Shown here piece after piece: positions 43,479 to 53,078 of a stretch of 64,000 nucleotides of DNA. A program made the position numbers and the translations under genes. Numbering within the stretch: position 1 is the stretch's first letter; the number at the start of each line of letters is the position of its first letter. The DNA is from Allobosea sp. BK604 (GTDB lineage Bacteria; Pseudomonadota; Alphaproteobacteria; Rhizobiales; Beijerinckiaceae): NCBI RefSeq assembly GCF_004341515.1, contig NZ_SLZF01000004.1:186001-250000 (forward strand), given 5' to 3'. Below the pieces are notes generated by a model, which made no database searches, was not told where the DNA came from, and saw only the letters and a list, made by a program, of their open reading frames with translations.

Positions 43479-44518
43479 TAGAAGCTGGGCGCGATAGCGG
43501 GTGTCGCGTTGGGGAAGGCGAGGCCAGGCGGTTCCGCGGAGAGTCTGGCGAGGCTCCGCTCGCGCGCCTCGGTGGGGCTGCAGCCGAATTCGCGCCGGAA
43601 TGCCCGGCTGAATGTCGAGTGATCCATGAAGCCCACCTCATTGCCGATGACGTGGATCGACAGGCCATCGCGCGGCGCGGCGAGGCGGCGATGGGCCTCG
43701 CGCAATCTTTCACGGTTGATGAAATGCGCCACGCCGCCCGTGCTCTCGAAGAACCGGTAGAGCTTGGAGCGGGACATCGCCAACAGCCGCGCGAGCTGAT
43801 CCGGGCCGAATTCCGGCGAGGCCATGTTCTGACGGACGACCAGGCGGGCCCGGTCGATCAGAAGCGCGGCGATCGGCGCCTCCGCAGCCTCCGAACGTTC
43901 CGGCCGCGGTGCGATGCAGGCTGCGACGAGCGAACAGGTCGCAGCCGCCAGGCCTTGGGCCCGCTCTTGCGAAATATGCGGCAGCTGCCGCGCGAGATTG
44001 TCCATATAGCCGGCAAGCAGGGCCGCGAGCTCCGGGTGGATCTCCGGCTCGGGCACCAGCGCGAACGCGTCGGGTTCATCCCGGCAGAAATCCAGCGGCA
44101 GGAACAGCGTCAGCACGTCCGTGTCCGTGCTTCGCGCCTCGAACGGTCCATCCAGCGATTGGAAGCTGAGGCTGCCCTGGTGCGGCGTCGCGACGGCGAG
44201 CAAATCCTGTCGGTCGGCGCAGGAATGTGCGAGCACGACGCACCAATGATCGGGGAATGACCGTGGGCGATGCTGCCAACGGCGGTCCGAGGCGTCGTGG
44301 TAGAGCGTCCTCGTGAACACGACATCCCCGAACATCCAGCAGGACAGTGCGGCCTGGGCTGTCTCTGCGGCGTCCAGTTCCGGTAGCAGGGCGCTCGTCT
44401 CCGCCAGCAGCGACTGCCAGGCGGCGAGCCGATTATCCGGGTGCAAATCCTTGATGGTCGAGCGCCGGACGAGAGCAGCCTCAGGCGCTTCCGGACTGGT
44501 AAAAGAGAGAACACGCAC
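43478..44518 (-). CDS. AraC-family transcriptional regulator
   Basis: 346 residues. The C-terminal ~100 residues form the AraC DNA-binding domain with two helix-turn-helix units (region LARLLAMSRSKLYRFFE, and VGFMDHSTFSRAFRREFG as the signature). The N-terminal domain resembles the FeaR/AraC-binding type (RWQHRPRSFPDHWCVVL), expected to sense a small aromatic or amine effector. It converges on the metallo-beta-lactamase-fold gene. Upstream, 44519-44696 is AT-rich for this genome and is probably its promoter region. Local targets could be the nitroreductase or hydrolase; inferred from position. Confidence 0.88.
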   Translation of the reverse strand: MRVLSFTSPEAPEAALVRRSTIKDLHPDNRLAAWQSLLAETSALLPELDAAETAQAALSCWMFGDVVFTRTLYHDASDRRWQHRPRSFPDHWCVVLAHSCADRQDLLAVATPHQGSLSFQSLDGPFEARSTDTDVLTLFLPLDFCRDEPDAFALVPEPEIHPELAALLAGYMDNLARQLPHISQERAQGLAAATCSLVAACIAPRPERSEAAEAPIAALLIDRARLVVRQNMASPEFGPDQLARLLAMSRSKLYRFFESTGGVAHFINRERLREAHRRLAAPRDGLSIHVIGNEVGFMDHSTFSRAFRREFGCSPTEARERSLARLSAEPPGLAFPNATPAIAPSF

Positions 44519-44696
44519 GACGTCCTCCTTCCAGTTGCTTCAATGCAATTTAGACTCGGGCAACCCGCGAAAAGATTGGTTTCTAACATCTGCCGAAGAA
44601 AGTGTGGCGTCCCAAGCCAGAATTGGCAAGCAATAAGCCGATGAAAATTTATAACTTGGCCGAAGCGACTGCCGCCATGCGACAATTCGGCTCTCG

Positions 44697-45878
44697 TCAG
44701 CGCGGCGAGGCCGCATCGAATACGCGGATCGGCGCGGTGACGAGCAGAGTTGCTGCCGAACCCAGCGCATCGGCCGCCGCCAGTGGTGCGGACGCGTCGG
44801 AATCGGTGATGACCTGTCCCTGCAGCAGCCTGTCGCCGATGAGCCGAACCGCCTGCGGGCTGGCGGCATAGAGGTCGTGGTTGATGCGGTCGCCGGCATT
44901 GATGGCGCTGAGATCGAGCACGGTGATGCCCGAGAGGCCCGCGAGTTGCTGCTGGTACTCGTCGCGCGTCAGGTCGATGCCGCCGAGCCGCGTCGCGCCG
45001 CGGGAGATGAAGCGGGAAAGCTGCAGCGCCCGGTCGTTCTGCGAGACGAACAGCGTGATCTGCGGCCGCTGCGGCCCCATATCCTCGACCTGCCGCCTGA
45101 ACACGCCGACATCGAGATCGGGCGAGGCGAGGATCAGGTTGCTGATCTTTTTCGGCACGCCGCCGCGCTCCAGCGCGAGCTGCCGGACAGCTTCAACCGC
45201 CGGCCAACTCCCCATGGAATGGGCGAGGATGACGATCTCGCCGACCGAAGGGGCGTTCGCCGCCGTCTTCAGGAGGTAGGCGAGGTCCGAGCGCGAATAG
45301 GACGCGTTGTCGAAATCGCGGCTGTAGTCGAGCAGATGGCCGCGCGAGGGCCACGAGAACAGGACGGGAGCAGCCTTGGCGTCCGCATCATGCGTCAATT
45401 GGGCGAAGCGGAAGACCGCCCGGTCGAACGGGGTGTTGAACCCGTGCACGAAGACGAAGACGCGCTTTCGGCCGCCCGTCATCCGGAACCAGCTCGCGAG
45501 ATCCGATTTCGCCACGGGACTGGCCGAGGTGACGACGAAGTCCGTGGCCGGATTGCCCGGCACGCTGCGCGGCAATTGGATCGTGCCGACCTCGCGCTGC
45601 CTGGGAATGGAGACGACGATATTGCTGAACGAAACGCCGTCGCCGCGCTCGCCACTATAGAGCACGCCGGCCTCGTTCGAGGGCGCGCGCGTGGTCGCTG
45701 CGAGCATGTCGACGCGGTCGGTTCCGGGCGCAGGCGCGACCGGCACGAGCATGCCGCTCGGCGCCGAAGCGCAGCCCGCGAGGGCGAGGGCCAGCAGGGG
45801 CCCGACGCGGCGGAGCAACCTGCCGAAGGAGTAGCGATCGGCCCTGCCGTCATGCCCTGTGCCGCTCGTCGGTCTCAC
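44697..45878 (-). CDS. DUF900-like alpha/beta hydrolase lipoprotein
   Basis: 393 residues with GTG start 45878. The N-terminus is basic, then hydrophobic, then lipobox LAGC near residue 36, so it is a lipoprotein. The core has VFVHGFNTPFDRAV and the nucleophile in ILAHSMGSW (GxSxG variant AHSMG), with a His late in INHDLYA. This combination is the DUF900 group of alpha/beta hydrolases, of unknown substrate. It is on the minus strand, divergent from the AbgT-type transporter. Confidence 0.82.
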   Translation of the reverse strand: MRPTSGTGHDGRADRYSFGRLLRRVGPLLALALAGCASAPSGMLVPVAPAPGTDRVDMLAATTRAPSNEAGVLYSGERGDGVSFSNIVVSIPRQREVGTIQLPRSVPGNPATDFVVTSASPVAKSDLASWFRMTGGRKRVFVFVHGFNTPFDRAVFRFAQLTHDADAKAAPVLFSWPSRGHLLDYSRDFDNASYSRSDLAYLLKTAANAPSVGEIVILAHSMGSWPAVEAVRQLALERGGVPKKISNLILASPDLDVGVFRRQVEDMGPQRPQITLFVSQNDRALQLSRFISRGATRLGGIDLTRDEYQQQLAGLSGITVLDLSAINAGDRINHDLYAASPQAVRLIGDRLLQGQVITDSDASAPLAAADALGSAATLLVTAPIRVFDAASPR

Positions 45879-46232
45879 GTCGACCTCGCTCCGTCCGCCG
45901 CACGAGATCGGGGCTTCCGATTGCCGTCAGGATAAAGAACGCGCCCGGCAGCGGCAACATGATGAAATCCGGCGCCCGCCTCCTGGCAATCGCCATTCCA
46001 GCCGCTTTTGTCCGTATTTCGACTTGTTCCGGAAGAGGAGGCGACGTTCCGAGGCGAGATCGCCGCCAAGTTTGGGACAGGCAGCCCAAGTTTTGGGATT
46101 CTGTGCCGATGCCGATTCCGCGCGGAGAACTATGGTCCCGGGCTGAGGATCCGGGCCGCTGTCCGGCGGTCATGCCTGCTGCGTCGCATCTACTTTCGAG
46201 GCGCGGAGACCTTCGGCACGGGGGAAAACGAC
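45879..46232. other. Intergenic region between divergent genes
   Basis: 354 bases between the lipoprotein hydrolase and AbgT-type transporter genes. No convincing gene, repeat or promoter motif was recognised. Confidence 0.5.
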
Positions 46233-47783
46233 ATGACACTCGCGAGCGCCGCGCCCAAGACGACCATGCAGAAATTTCTCGATACGGTCGAGAAAGTCGG
46301 GAACATGGTTCCACATCCCGTGGTCATCTTCCTGATCCTGATCGGCATCGTCATCGTGCTGTCGGCGGTGCTCAGCCTGTTCGGCGCGGCGGTCTCCTTC
46401 GAGCGCATCAACGCGGAAACGCATCAGGTCGAACGCGCGACCACCGAGATCCGGAGCCTGCTGAATATCGACGGCATCCGCTTCATGTACTCGTCACTGA
46501 TCCCGAACTTCATGGGCTTCACTGCTGTCGGCCTGATGATCGTCGCGATGATCGGTGCCGGCGTCGCCGAGGAGTCCGGCCTCGTCACCGCACTGATCCG
46601 CAAGCTCGTCATCGTCTCGCCCGGCTGGGCCCTGACCTACATCCTGTCCTTCGTCGGCATCATCGCCAGCATCGCGGCCGATGCCGGCTATCTCGTGCTG
46701 ATCCCGCTTGCCGGCATCGCCTATCTCGCGGTCGGACGGCATCCGCTCGCCGGCCTCGCGCTCGGCTTCGCGGCGGTCGCCGGCGCCTTCACCGTCAATA
46801 TGCTGATCAAGCCGCTCGACGCCGTCCTCGTCGAGTTCACCAATGACGCAGCCCATCTCGTCGACCCCAACCGGTCGATCGGCCTGGCCTCGAATGTCTG
46901 GTTCTCCTTCGCCTCGGTGTTGTTCCTGACAGTCGTGATCGCCTTCATCACCGATCGGGTCGTCGCGCCGCGCCTGGGTACCTACGATCCCGCGCTCGCC
47001 GCCGAGGGCACCACCACGGAGCAGGGCGCCGCCCTGTCCGAGCAGGAATCGCGCGGCCTGCGCTTCGCCGGTCTCGGCCTGCTCGCGCTGATCGCGGTGT
47101 TCTGCCTGCTGACGCTGCCCTCGGGCGCGCCGCTGCGCAACCCGACCACGGGTGAGTTGATCGGCAACTCGCCGTTCATGAACGGGCTCATCGCGCTGAT
47201 CATGCTGATGTTCCTGGTGACCGGCTGGGCTTATGGCATCGGCGCAGGCACGCTGAAGACCTTGCCGGAGGTAATCGCGGCGATCGAGAAATCGATCAAG
47301 AATCTCGGCGGCACGATCTTCCTGTTCTTCGTGCTCAGCCAGTTCGTCGCCTATTTCACCTATACCAACATGGGCACGGTGATGGCGCTCAGCCTGTCCG
47401 GCGTGCTGCAATCGGCCAATATCGGCGCCTTGCCGCTGCTGCTCGGCTTCATCGTCGTGGTCGCGATCATCGATCTCCTGCTGACCGGCGCCATCGCCAA
47501 ATGGGCGATCTTCGCCCCGGTCTTCGTGCCGCTGCTGATGAAGCTCGGCGTCGAGCCCGAGGCCGTGCTGGCGGCCTATCGCGTCGGCGACTCGCCGATG
47601 AACGCGATCACTCCGCTCAACGCCTATTTCGCGCTCGTCGTCGGCTTCGCCCAGAAATACGACAAGTCCGCAGGCGTGGGCACGATCGTCTCGCTGATGC
47701 TGCCCTATGTCGTGTGGATCTTCGTGCTCTGGACCGCGCTCTTCGCCGTCTGGAAGATGCTCGGCCTGCCCTGGGGGCTGTGA
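46233..47783 (+). CDS. AbgT-family transporter
   Basis: 516 residues with about 12 membrane helices. The family signature includes MVPHPVVIFL near residue 30 and the late GDSPMNAITPLNAYF and YDKSAGVGTIVSLMLPY segments. E. coli AbgT imports p-aminobenzoyl-glutamate; MtrF and YdaH export sulfonamides. The next gene is an M20 peptidase, as is common for AbgT, which suggests uptake and hydrolysis of an N-acylated or peptidic substrate. ATG 46233 is chosen for GGGGGA upstream; the frame continues upstream without membrane character. Confidence 0.88.
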   Translation: MTLASAAPKTTMQKFLDTVEKVGNMVPHPVVIFLILIGIVIVLSAVLSLFGAAVSFERINAETHQVERATTEIRSLLNIDGIRFMYSSLIPNFMGFTAVGLMIVAMIGAGVAEESGLVTALIRKLVIVSPGWALTYILSFVGIIASIAADAGYLVLIPLAGIAYLAVGRHPLAGLALGFAAVAGAFTVNMLIKPLDAVLVEFTNDAAHLVDPNRSIGLASNVWFSFASVLFLTVVIAFITDRVVAPRLGTYDPALAAEGTTTEQGAALSEQESRGLRFAGLGLLALIAVFCLLTLPSGAPLRNPTTGELIGNSPFMNGLIALIMLMFLVTGWAYGIGAGTLKTLPEVIAAIEKSIKNLGGTIFLFFVLSQFVAYFTYTNMGTVMALSLSGVLQSANIGALPLLLGFIVVVAIIDLLLTGAIAKWAIFAPVFVPLLMKLGVEPEAVLAAYRVGDSPMNAITPLNAYFALVVGFAQKYDKSAGVGTIVSLMLPYVVWIFVLWTALFAVWKMLGLPWGL

Positions 47784-47828
47784 CGGCCGATCGCGCGACC
47801 CGACGCTGATTGAACTTCAAACGACCGG

Positions 47829-49043
47829 ATGGATGTCATGAGCAACGTTTCCGTTCCCCTCGACGTCGAGGCCGCGATCGCCCACCTGATGAATTTCCTC
47901 TCGGTCGAGGGCGTCACGGGGCAGGAGGCCAATATCGCGGCGGCCGTCAGCGAGGCCCTGAAGAAGGTCGGCGTGCCGGCTTCCGCGATCCGCTTCGACG
48001 ATGCCAACAAGCGCATTCCATTGCCGACGCAGACCGGCAACCTGATCGTCGACCTGCCGGGCACGAAGCCCGGCCCGCGCCTGCTGTTCTCGACCCATCT
48101 CGACACCGTGCCGCTCTGCGCCGGCGCCAAGCCGCGGCGTGAGGGCGAGCGGATCGTCTCGGACGGCACCACCGCGCTCGGCGGCGATGCCCGCACCGGC
48201 GTCGCGCTGCTGGTCGTGCTGGCGGAAACGCTGATCAAGCACAAGCTCCCCCATCCGCCGATCACGCTGCTGTTCACGGTTCGCGAGGAAAGCGGCCTGC
48301 ACGGCGCCCGCGAGCTGAATCCGGCGGATCTCGGCGGCGCGGTGATGTGCGTCAATGTCGATGGCCAGCTCGCCTCCGAGCTGATCACAGGCGCGGTCGG
48401 TCAGGAGAACTGGGAGGTCGAGATCAAGGGCCGCGCCTCGCATGCGGGCGTCGCGCCGGAAAAGGGCATCTCGGCCACGCTCGTCGGCGCGATCGGCCTG
48501 TCGGAGGCGCATAATGCCGGCTGGTTCGGCAAGGTCGTCAAATCCGACGGCCGCGGCACCAGCAATGTCGGCATTTTCGGCGGCAAGGGCGGCTCGGTCG
48601 CCGCCGGCGACGCGACCAACGTCGTCACCGACTACGCTTTCATCCGGGGCGAGGCGCGCAGCCCGGAGCTCAGCTTCGCCAGCCAGATCGTCGATGGCTA
48701 CGAGGCCGCCTTCGCCAAGGCGAAGGCTGCGGTCAAGGATCATGAGGGCGACACCGCCGAGGTGAGCTTCAAGCGTCAGGCGGCCTATCCGCCCTTCGAA
48801 CTCGGCAAGGACACCCCGGTCGTGCGGCGCGCCAAGAAGGCGCTCGGAATGCTCGGCATCGAGCCGAACCTGCTCTTCTCCAATGGCGGGCTCGATGCCA
48901 ACTGGCTCGACAAGCACGGCGTGCCGACGATCACCATCGGCGCCGGCCAGGCCGAGATCCACACCATCAAGGAATATGTCAGGCTCGACGAATACGAGAA
49001 GGGCTGCCGGCTCGGCATCCTGATGGCGACGCTCGAAGATTGA
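47829..49043 (+). CDS. M20-family metallopeptidase (PepT-like)
   Basis: 404 residues. Metal and catalytic residues: His90/Asp92 in STHLDT, GGDARTG with the bridging Asp, EES catalytic Glu, and a late His in QAEIHTIKEYV. The dimerisation domain (about 205-325) contains ASHAG. This pattern is closest to peptidase T/aminopeptidase-type M20 enzymes. ATG 47829 is used; ATG 47838 is equally plausible and costs three residues. It follows the AbgT gene by 45 bases and probably hydrolyses its imported substrate in the cytoplasm. Confidence 0.88.
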   Translation: MDVMSNVSVPLDVEAAIAHLMNFLSVEGVTGQEANIAAAVSEALKKVGVPASAIRFDDANKRIPLPTQTGNLIVDLPGTKPGPRLLFSTHLDTVPLCAGAKPRREGERIVSDGTTALGGDARTGVALLVVLAETLIKHKLPHPPITLLFTVREESGLHGARELNPADLGGAVMCVNVDGQLASELITGAVGQENWEVEIKGRASHAGVAPEKGISATLVGAIGLSEAHNAGWFGKVVKSDGRGTSNVGIFGGKGGSVAAGDATNVVTDYAFIRGEARSPELSFASQIVDGYEAAFAKAKAAVKDHEGDTAEVSFKRQAAYPPFELGKDTPVVRRAKKALGMLGIEPNLLFSNGGLDANWLDKHGVPTITIGAGQAEIHTIKEYVRLDEYEKGCRLGILMATLED

Positions 49044-49096
49044 GTTTCCTCGATGCGCCGGCTGGCGGCCCAACGGGCTTAACAGGGAGCTGATGC

Positions 49097-50926
49097 GTGA
49101 GTCCGATAGCCTATACCGGCATCATCGTCGCCATAGCCGTCGTCCTCTTCGTCACGAACAAGGTTCCTGTCGTGCTCGTCGCGATGGGCACGGCGTTGGG
49201 CCTCTGGGCGACCGGGGTGCTCACCTTGCCGCAGGCGCTCGGTGGCCTCGGCGATCCCGCGGTCATCTTCATCGCTTCGCTCTTCGTGGTGAGCTCGGGG
49301 CTCGAGGTCACCGGCGTCACGGCCTGGGCCGGCCAGCTCCTGATCAAGGGAGCGGGTGAGGAGAGCCGGACACGGCTCCTTCTCCTCATGATGGGGCTGG
49401 TCGCGTTGCTCGTCGCGCTGATCAGCCTGAACGGGGCCGTGGCCGCCCTGCTGCCCGTCGTCGTCGTCATCGCGGTCCGCCTCAAGCGCAATTCCTCGCA
49501 GCTGCTGATGCCGCTCGTCTTCGCCGGGCATGCGGGCTCGATGCTCGCGCTGACCGGGACGCCCGTCAACGTGCTGGTATCCGAGGCGGGGCTCGATATC
49601 GGTGTCGGTGGCTTCGGCTTCTTCGAGTTCGCGCTCGCCGGGATTCCGCTGCTGGCCGGCACGATGGCGATCATCATCCTCTTCGGGGAAAAGCTGCTGC
49701 CTGAACGCAACGGCGCGACGATGCCGGCCGATTTCAGTCGTCACGCCAAGACACTGGTCGAGCAATACGGCCTGGCGAGCGGCGTCCATCAGCTGCGCAT
49801 CCGCGCGACCTGTCCCTATGTCGGCGCTGCATCCAGTGCGATCAAGCTCGATGAATGGCCCGGGCTCCAGCTCGTGGCCGTTCAGGATCGCGATACGACG
49901 GGCCCGCTGCGCCGCACCGAGATCTCGGAGGGCGATCATCTGCTGCTGCGTGGCGACGCGGAGGCCGCCGCTGATTTCGCGGCGCGCATGCATCTCGCCT
50001 TTCGCGAGGATGGTGTGGGCGACAGCGAGGAAACCCTGTTCAACCGGCGCTCAGGCCTGGCCGAGGTGGTGATCCCGCCACGTTCCGGCCTGATCGGCCA
50101 GACCGTCTTTCCGGGCATGGTCACTCCAAGTGGCGACCTCATCGTCCTCGCGATCCAGCGTGGCGCGGGTGAGGCTCCGAGCGTCGGCGCGACCAAGGCG
50201 GCGGGCGTGGCGCTGCAGTCAGGCGACACCATGCTGCTGCAAGGCACCTGGAAGGCGCTCGACACGCATCTCGACGATCCCGATGTCCTCGTCGTCAGCT
50301 CCCCCGAGCTGGTGCGGCGCCAGGCCGTGCCGATGGGGCCGGGGGCCAAGCAGGCGATCATCATCCTGCTCGCGATGGTCCTGCTGCTCGCCACCGGCGT
50401 CGTTCCGTCCGCCGTGGCAGGGCTGCTCGCGGCCGGTGCCATCATTCTCTGCGGCATCATGACCGTCGAGCAATCCTATCGCGCGATCAGCTGGACCACG
50501 GTGATCCTGGTCGGCGCGATGATGCCGCTCTCGACCGCGATGATCGAGACCGGGGCGGCGAAGATGCTGGCCGACCACCTTGTCTCGCTCGTGGGCGACG
50601 CCGGACCGACCGCGTTGCTCGCGGGCCTGTTCGTTCTGACTGCGATCATGGGCCAGCTGATCAGCAATACCGCGACGGCGTTGATCGTCATCCCGATCGG
50701 CGTCGCAGCGGCTACGAGCATGGGCATCTCGCCGCGGCCAGTGCTGATGAGCACCGCCGTCGCTGCCGCCGGGGCATTCCTGACGCCCATCGCCACGCCG
50801 ACCAACCTGATGGTGATGGGGCCGGGCGGCTATGTCTTCAGCGACTACTGGAAGCTCGGCCTGCCGCTGCTGATCTGGTTCTTCGTGGTGGCGGTCTTCA
50901 TCGTGCCGCTGATCTGGCGCTTCTAG
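49097..50926 (+). CDS. SLC13-family permease with two RCK-C domains (paralogue)
   Basis: 609 residues. Same architecture as the permease at 12678: transporter helices, two RCK-C modules (about 225-305 and 315-400), transporter helices, ending PLIWRF. It begins with GTG 49097 (VSPI). Sodium- or proton-coupled uptake of a dicarboxylate-like anion is expected. It follows the M20 peptidase by 53 bases, suggesting co-transcription, and so may carry an organic anion made by that pathway. Its TAG stop is the first three bases of a dispersed repeat. Confidence 0.85.
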   Translation: MSPIAYTGIIVAIAVVLFVTNKVPVVLVAMGTALGLWATGVLTLPQALGGLGDPAVIFIASLFVVSSGLEVTGVTAWAGQLLIKGAGEESRTRLLLLMMGLVALLVALISLNGAVAALLPVVVVIAVRLKRNSSQLLMPLVFAGHAGSMLALTGTPVNVLVSEAGLDIGVGGFGFFEFALAGIPLLAGTMAIIILFGEKLLPERNGATMPADFSRHAKTLVEQYGLASGVHQLRIRATCPYVGAASSAIKLDEWPGLQLVAVQDRDTTGPLRRTEISEGDHLLLRGDAEAAADFAARMHLAFREDGVGDSEETLFNRRSGLAEVVIPPRSGLIGQTVFPGMVTPSGDLIVLAIQRGAGEAPSVGATKAAGVALQSGDTMLLQGTWKALDTHLDDPDVLVVSSPELVRRQAVPMGPGAKQAIIILLAMVLLLATGVVPSAVAGLLAAGAIILCGIMTVEQSYRAISWTTVILVGAMMPLSTAMIETGAAKMLADHLVSLVGDAGPTALLAGLFVLTAIMGQLISNTATALIVIPIGVAAATSMGISPRPVLMSTAVAAAGAFLTPIATPTNLMVMGPGGYVFSDYWKLGLPLLIWFFVVAVFIVPLIWRF

Positions 50927-51027
50927 AGCATTTTCGAGCGAAGTGGATGCCGGTTCGCGTGAAGAAAATGCGTCAAAACAAATAGATAGAGCATTTTCGC
51001 GATTCGAAGAAACGCGGAAATGCTCTA
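50924..51027. repeat. 104-bp dispersed palindromic element, copy 1
   Basis: Begins TAGAGCATTTTCG and ends CGGAAATGCTCTA. It is 94% identical (six differences) to the copy at 53079-53182. The second half forms a hairpin by itself (50987-51001 with 51013-51027). CTAG occurs at both edges, with AGCATTTT...AAATGCT between, consistent with insertion at CTAG with a four-base target duplication. The TAG at its left edge is the stop codon of the SLC13 gene. Confidence 0.75.
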
Positions 51028-51028
51028 G

Positions 51029-51072
51029 CGCATCGGCCCGAAGGGTTGCGGTTTTCGGGCAATGCCGATGCG
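51029..51072. repeat. Second palindromic repeat, adjacent to copy 1
   Basis: CGCATCGGC (51029-51037) and GCCGATGCG (51064-51072) form the outer arms; CCCGAA and TTCGGG form an inner stem. The same unit occurs in degenerate form at 5851-5897. The two element types sit side by side here. Confidence 0.6.
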
Positions 51073-51208
51073 GAAATACGGAGCGAGATCCGCGATGACG
51101 TGCCCTTGGGCGCGAGCAACGTTCCGCCGGCCCGGCGCTTCAGCCCGCTGGCTTGGAACGACCGGACACATTGGCGTCGGGTCGGGTTTTGAAGCCTAGG
51201 AGGTTCCA

Positions 51209-51454
51209 TTGATCAATCTTCGCGTGGCGGCGGTTGCCGTCGGACTCGCGCTCGGGGCGTTCAGCTCCGGCGGCGCCTCGGCAGCTCCGGTCTCGGCGGG
51301 TGGTGTCGCCCAGGGAAATCTCGGCATCGAGCTGGCACAGTGGCATAGTTCGCGCGGGCGTCATGTCCGTGGCCGATGCTGGTGGGAGACCCGCCGGATG
51401 CGCGACCATCGCGGTCGCTGGACCACGCGCCGCGTCCAGGTCTGCCCGCGCTAG
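51209..51454 (+). CDS. Small exported basic protein
   Basis: 81 residues, starting at TTG 51209; the AGGAGG site (51198-51203) makes this the convincing start. A signal peptide covers about the first 26 residues (ending ASA-AP). The mature protein is short, with Gly/Arg/His/Trp-rich C-terminal half (RGRHVRGRCWWETRRMRDHRG, given as a composition) containing two cysteines that may pair. It resembles the secreted Arg-rich product at 4212 in layout, but not in sequence. Unknown function. Confidence 0.65.
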   Translation: MINLRVAAVAVGLALGAFSSGGASAAPVSAGGVAQGNLGIELAQWHSSRGRHVRGRCWWETRRMRDHRGRWTTRRVQVCPR

Positions 51455-51592
51455 GCGAGCTTGCCCGCCTGCGGATGCATTCCGGTTCGGATCTTCGTAT
51501 CTGTGCGAAGTACCGAGGGCGGGATCGAAGAGCGAGGCGAGGCCCCGGCGAAGCGCCTCGCCCGAATTGATCGACGTAGCCTTGGGAGCGCG

Positions 51593-53044
51593 ATGATGAT
51601 CAGGGTCGGAGCGAAATATCAGCATCTCATCGGCAGCGGCGGCTGCGTCTGCCACAATCCGCAGATGCGGAAGGTGTCGCAGCGCCTCACCGATTTCTCG
51701 CGCCGCGGCTTCCTGGCCGGACTGGGCGCCGCGCTGGTCGCGGCAGGACGACCCGCACCGGTGCTCGCGGCGCCGGCGGTCTCCGGCGGCACGGTCCTGT
51801 TCCGGAACCTGCGTCTCTTCGACGGCAAGGCCGATACGCTGCGCAGCGGAATCCAGGTGCTGGTCGAGGGCGGCCGGATCGCCGCCGTCGACACCACCAA
51901 CAGCGCGCCGCCCGCCGATGCCCGCACGATCGATTGCGGCGGCCGGGTGCTGATGCCGGGCCTGATCGACGCGCACTGGCACGCGCTGTTCGCCGCGGTG
52001 CCCCTGGCAATCCTGATGGCGGCGGATCCCGGCTATATCTTTGCCGTCGCCACGGCCGAGGCCGAGCGCACCTTGCTGCGCGGCTTCACGACGATCCGCG
52101 ACCTCGGCGGCCCCGTCTACTCCTTCAAGCGGGCGATCGACGACGGGGTGATCGCCGGACCGCGCATCTACCCGTCCGGGCCGATGATCACCACCTCCGG
52201 CGGCCATGGCGACCTGCGCCAGCTGACAGACCTGCCGCGTACCTCCGACCGGCTCAGCTCGGTCGAGACGCTGGGCGGCGCCATGATCGCGGACAGTGTC
52301 GGCGAGGTGCAGATGCGGACGCGCGAGCAACTGATGCAGGGCGCTTCCCAGCTGAAGATCGTTGGCGGCGGCGGCGTATCCTCGCCGCGAAGCCCGCTCG
52401 ACATGTCCACCTTCAGCGAGACCGACCTGCGCGCAGCCGTTGCCGTGGCGAAGGACTGGAACACCTATGTGACCGTGCACGCCTATGCGCCGAACACGAT
52501 CCAGCGCGCCATCGCCGCCGGTGCCGCCTGCATCGAGCACGCGCATCTGATGGACGAGGACACGGCGAAGCTGATGGCCGACAAGGGCGTCTGGCTGAGC
52601 ATCCAGCCCTTCATGAGCGCCGAGGATTCCGTGCCGCTGACCGGCCCGAGCCAGGAGCGGCTGTTGCAGGTGGTCGCGGGAACGCACACCGCCTACGGGC
52701 TCGCGCGCAAGCACAAGCTCAAGACCGCTTTCGGCTCCGACATGCTGTTCTCGCCGGCGGTGACGGCGCGCCAGGGCACGATGCTGACACATCTCAGCAA
52801 CTGGTACGGCAATGCCGAAATCCTGAAGATGGCGACATCGACCAATGCCGAGCTGATGGCCTTGTCGAATCTCCGCAATCCCTATCCGGGCCAGCTCGGC
52901 GTCATCGAGAAGGGGGCCTATGCGGACGTCCTCCTGATCGACGGCAATCCGCTGGAGACGATCGGCTTGATCGCGGACCCCGACAAGAACCTGAAGATCA
53001 TCATGAAGGACGGCAAGATCTACAAGAACACGCTCGTTGGCTGA
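51593..53044 (+). CDS. Tat-exported metal-dependent amidohydrolase
   Basis: 483 residues. An unusual N-terminus with GCVCHNP precedes a Tat-type signal (SRRGFLAGLGAALVAAG). The amidohydrolase core has HWH (His128/His130) after GLIDA, a lysine-containing middle region, VTVHAYAP, EHAHLMD and the metal Asp in FGSDMLF. It should act on a peptide, amide or cyclic amide in the periplasm. ATG 51593 is chosen for GGGAG upstream. It is followed by a dispersed repeat. The nearby M20 peptidase and dipeptide transporter suggest a role in peptide salvage. Confidence 0.83.
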   Translation: MMIRVGAKYQHLIGSGGCVCHNPQMRKVSQRLTDFSRRGFLAGLGAALVAAGRPAPVLAAPAVSGGTVLFRNLRLFDGKADTLRSGIQVLVEGGRIAAVDTTNSAPPADARTIDCGGRVLMPGLIDAHWHALFAAVPLAILMAADPGYIFAVATAEAERTLLRGFTTIRDLGGPVYSFKRAIDDGVIAGPRIYPSGPMITTSGGHGDLRQLTDLPRTSDRLSSVETLGGAMIADSVGEVQMRTREQLMQGASQLKIVGGGGVSSPRSPLDMSTFSETDLRAAVAVAKDWNTYVTVHAYAPNTIQRAIAAGAACIEHAHLMDEDTAKLMADKGVWLSIQPFMSAEDSVPLTGPSQERLLQVVAGTHTAYGLARKHKLKTAFGSDMLFSPAVTARQGTMLTHLSNWYGNAEILKMATSTNAELMALSNLRNPYPGQLGVIEKGAYADVLLIDGNPLETIGLIADPDKNLKIIMKDGKIYKNTLVG

Positions 53045-53078
53045 GCGGGCACCCCGGCTCCCGCAAACCCTTTCTCGC

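Noticed and set aside
51155..51178. GGAAC followed by CGTC upstream of the small secreted protein at 51209
   Set aside because: Spacing is 15 rather than 16-17 and the -10 element is imperfect, so it does not reach the quality of the match at 4160.
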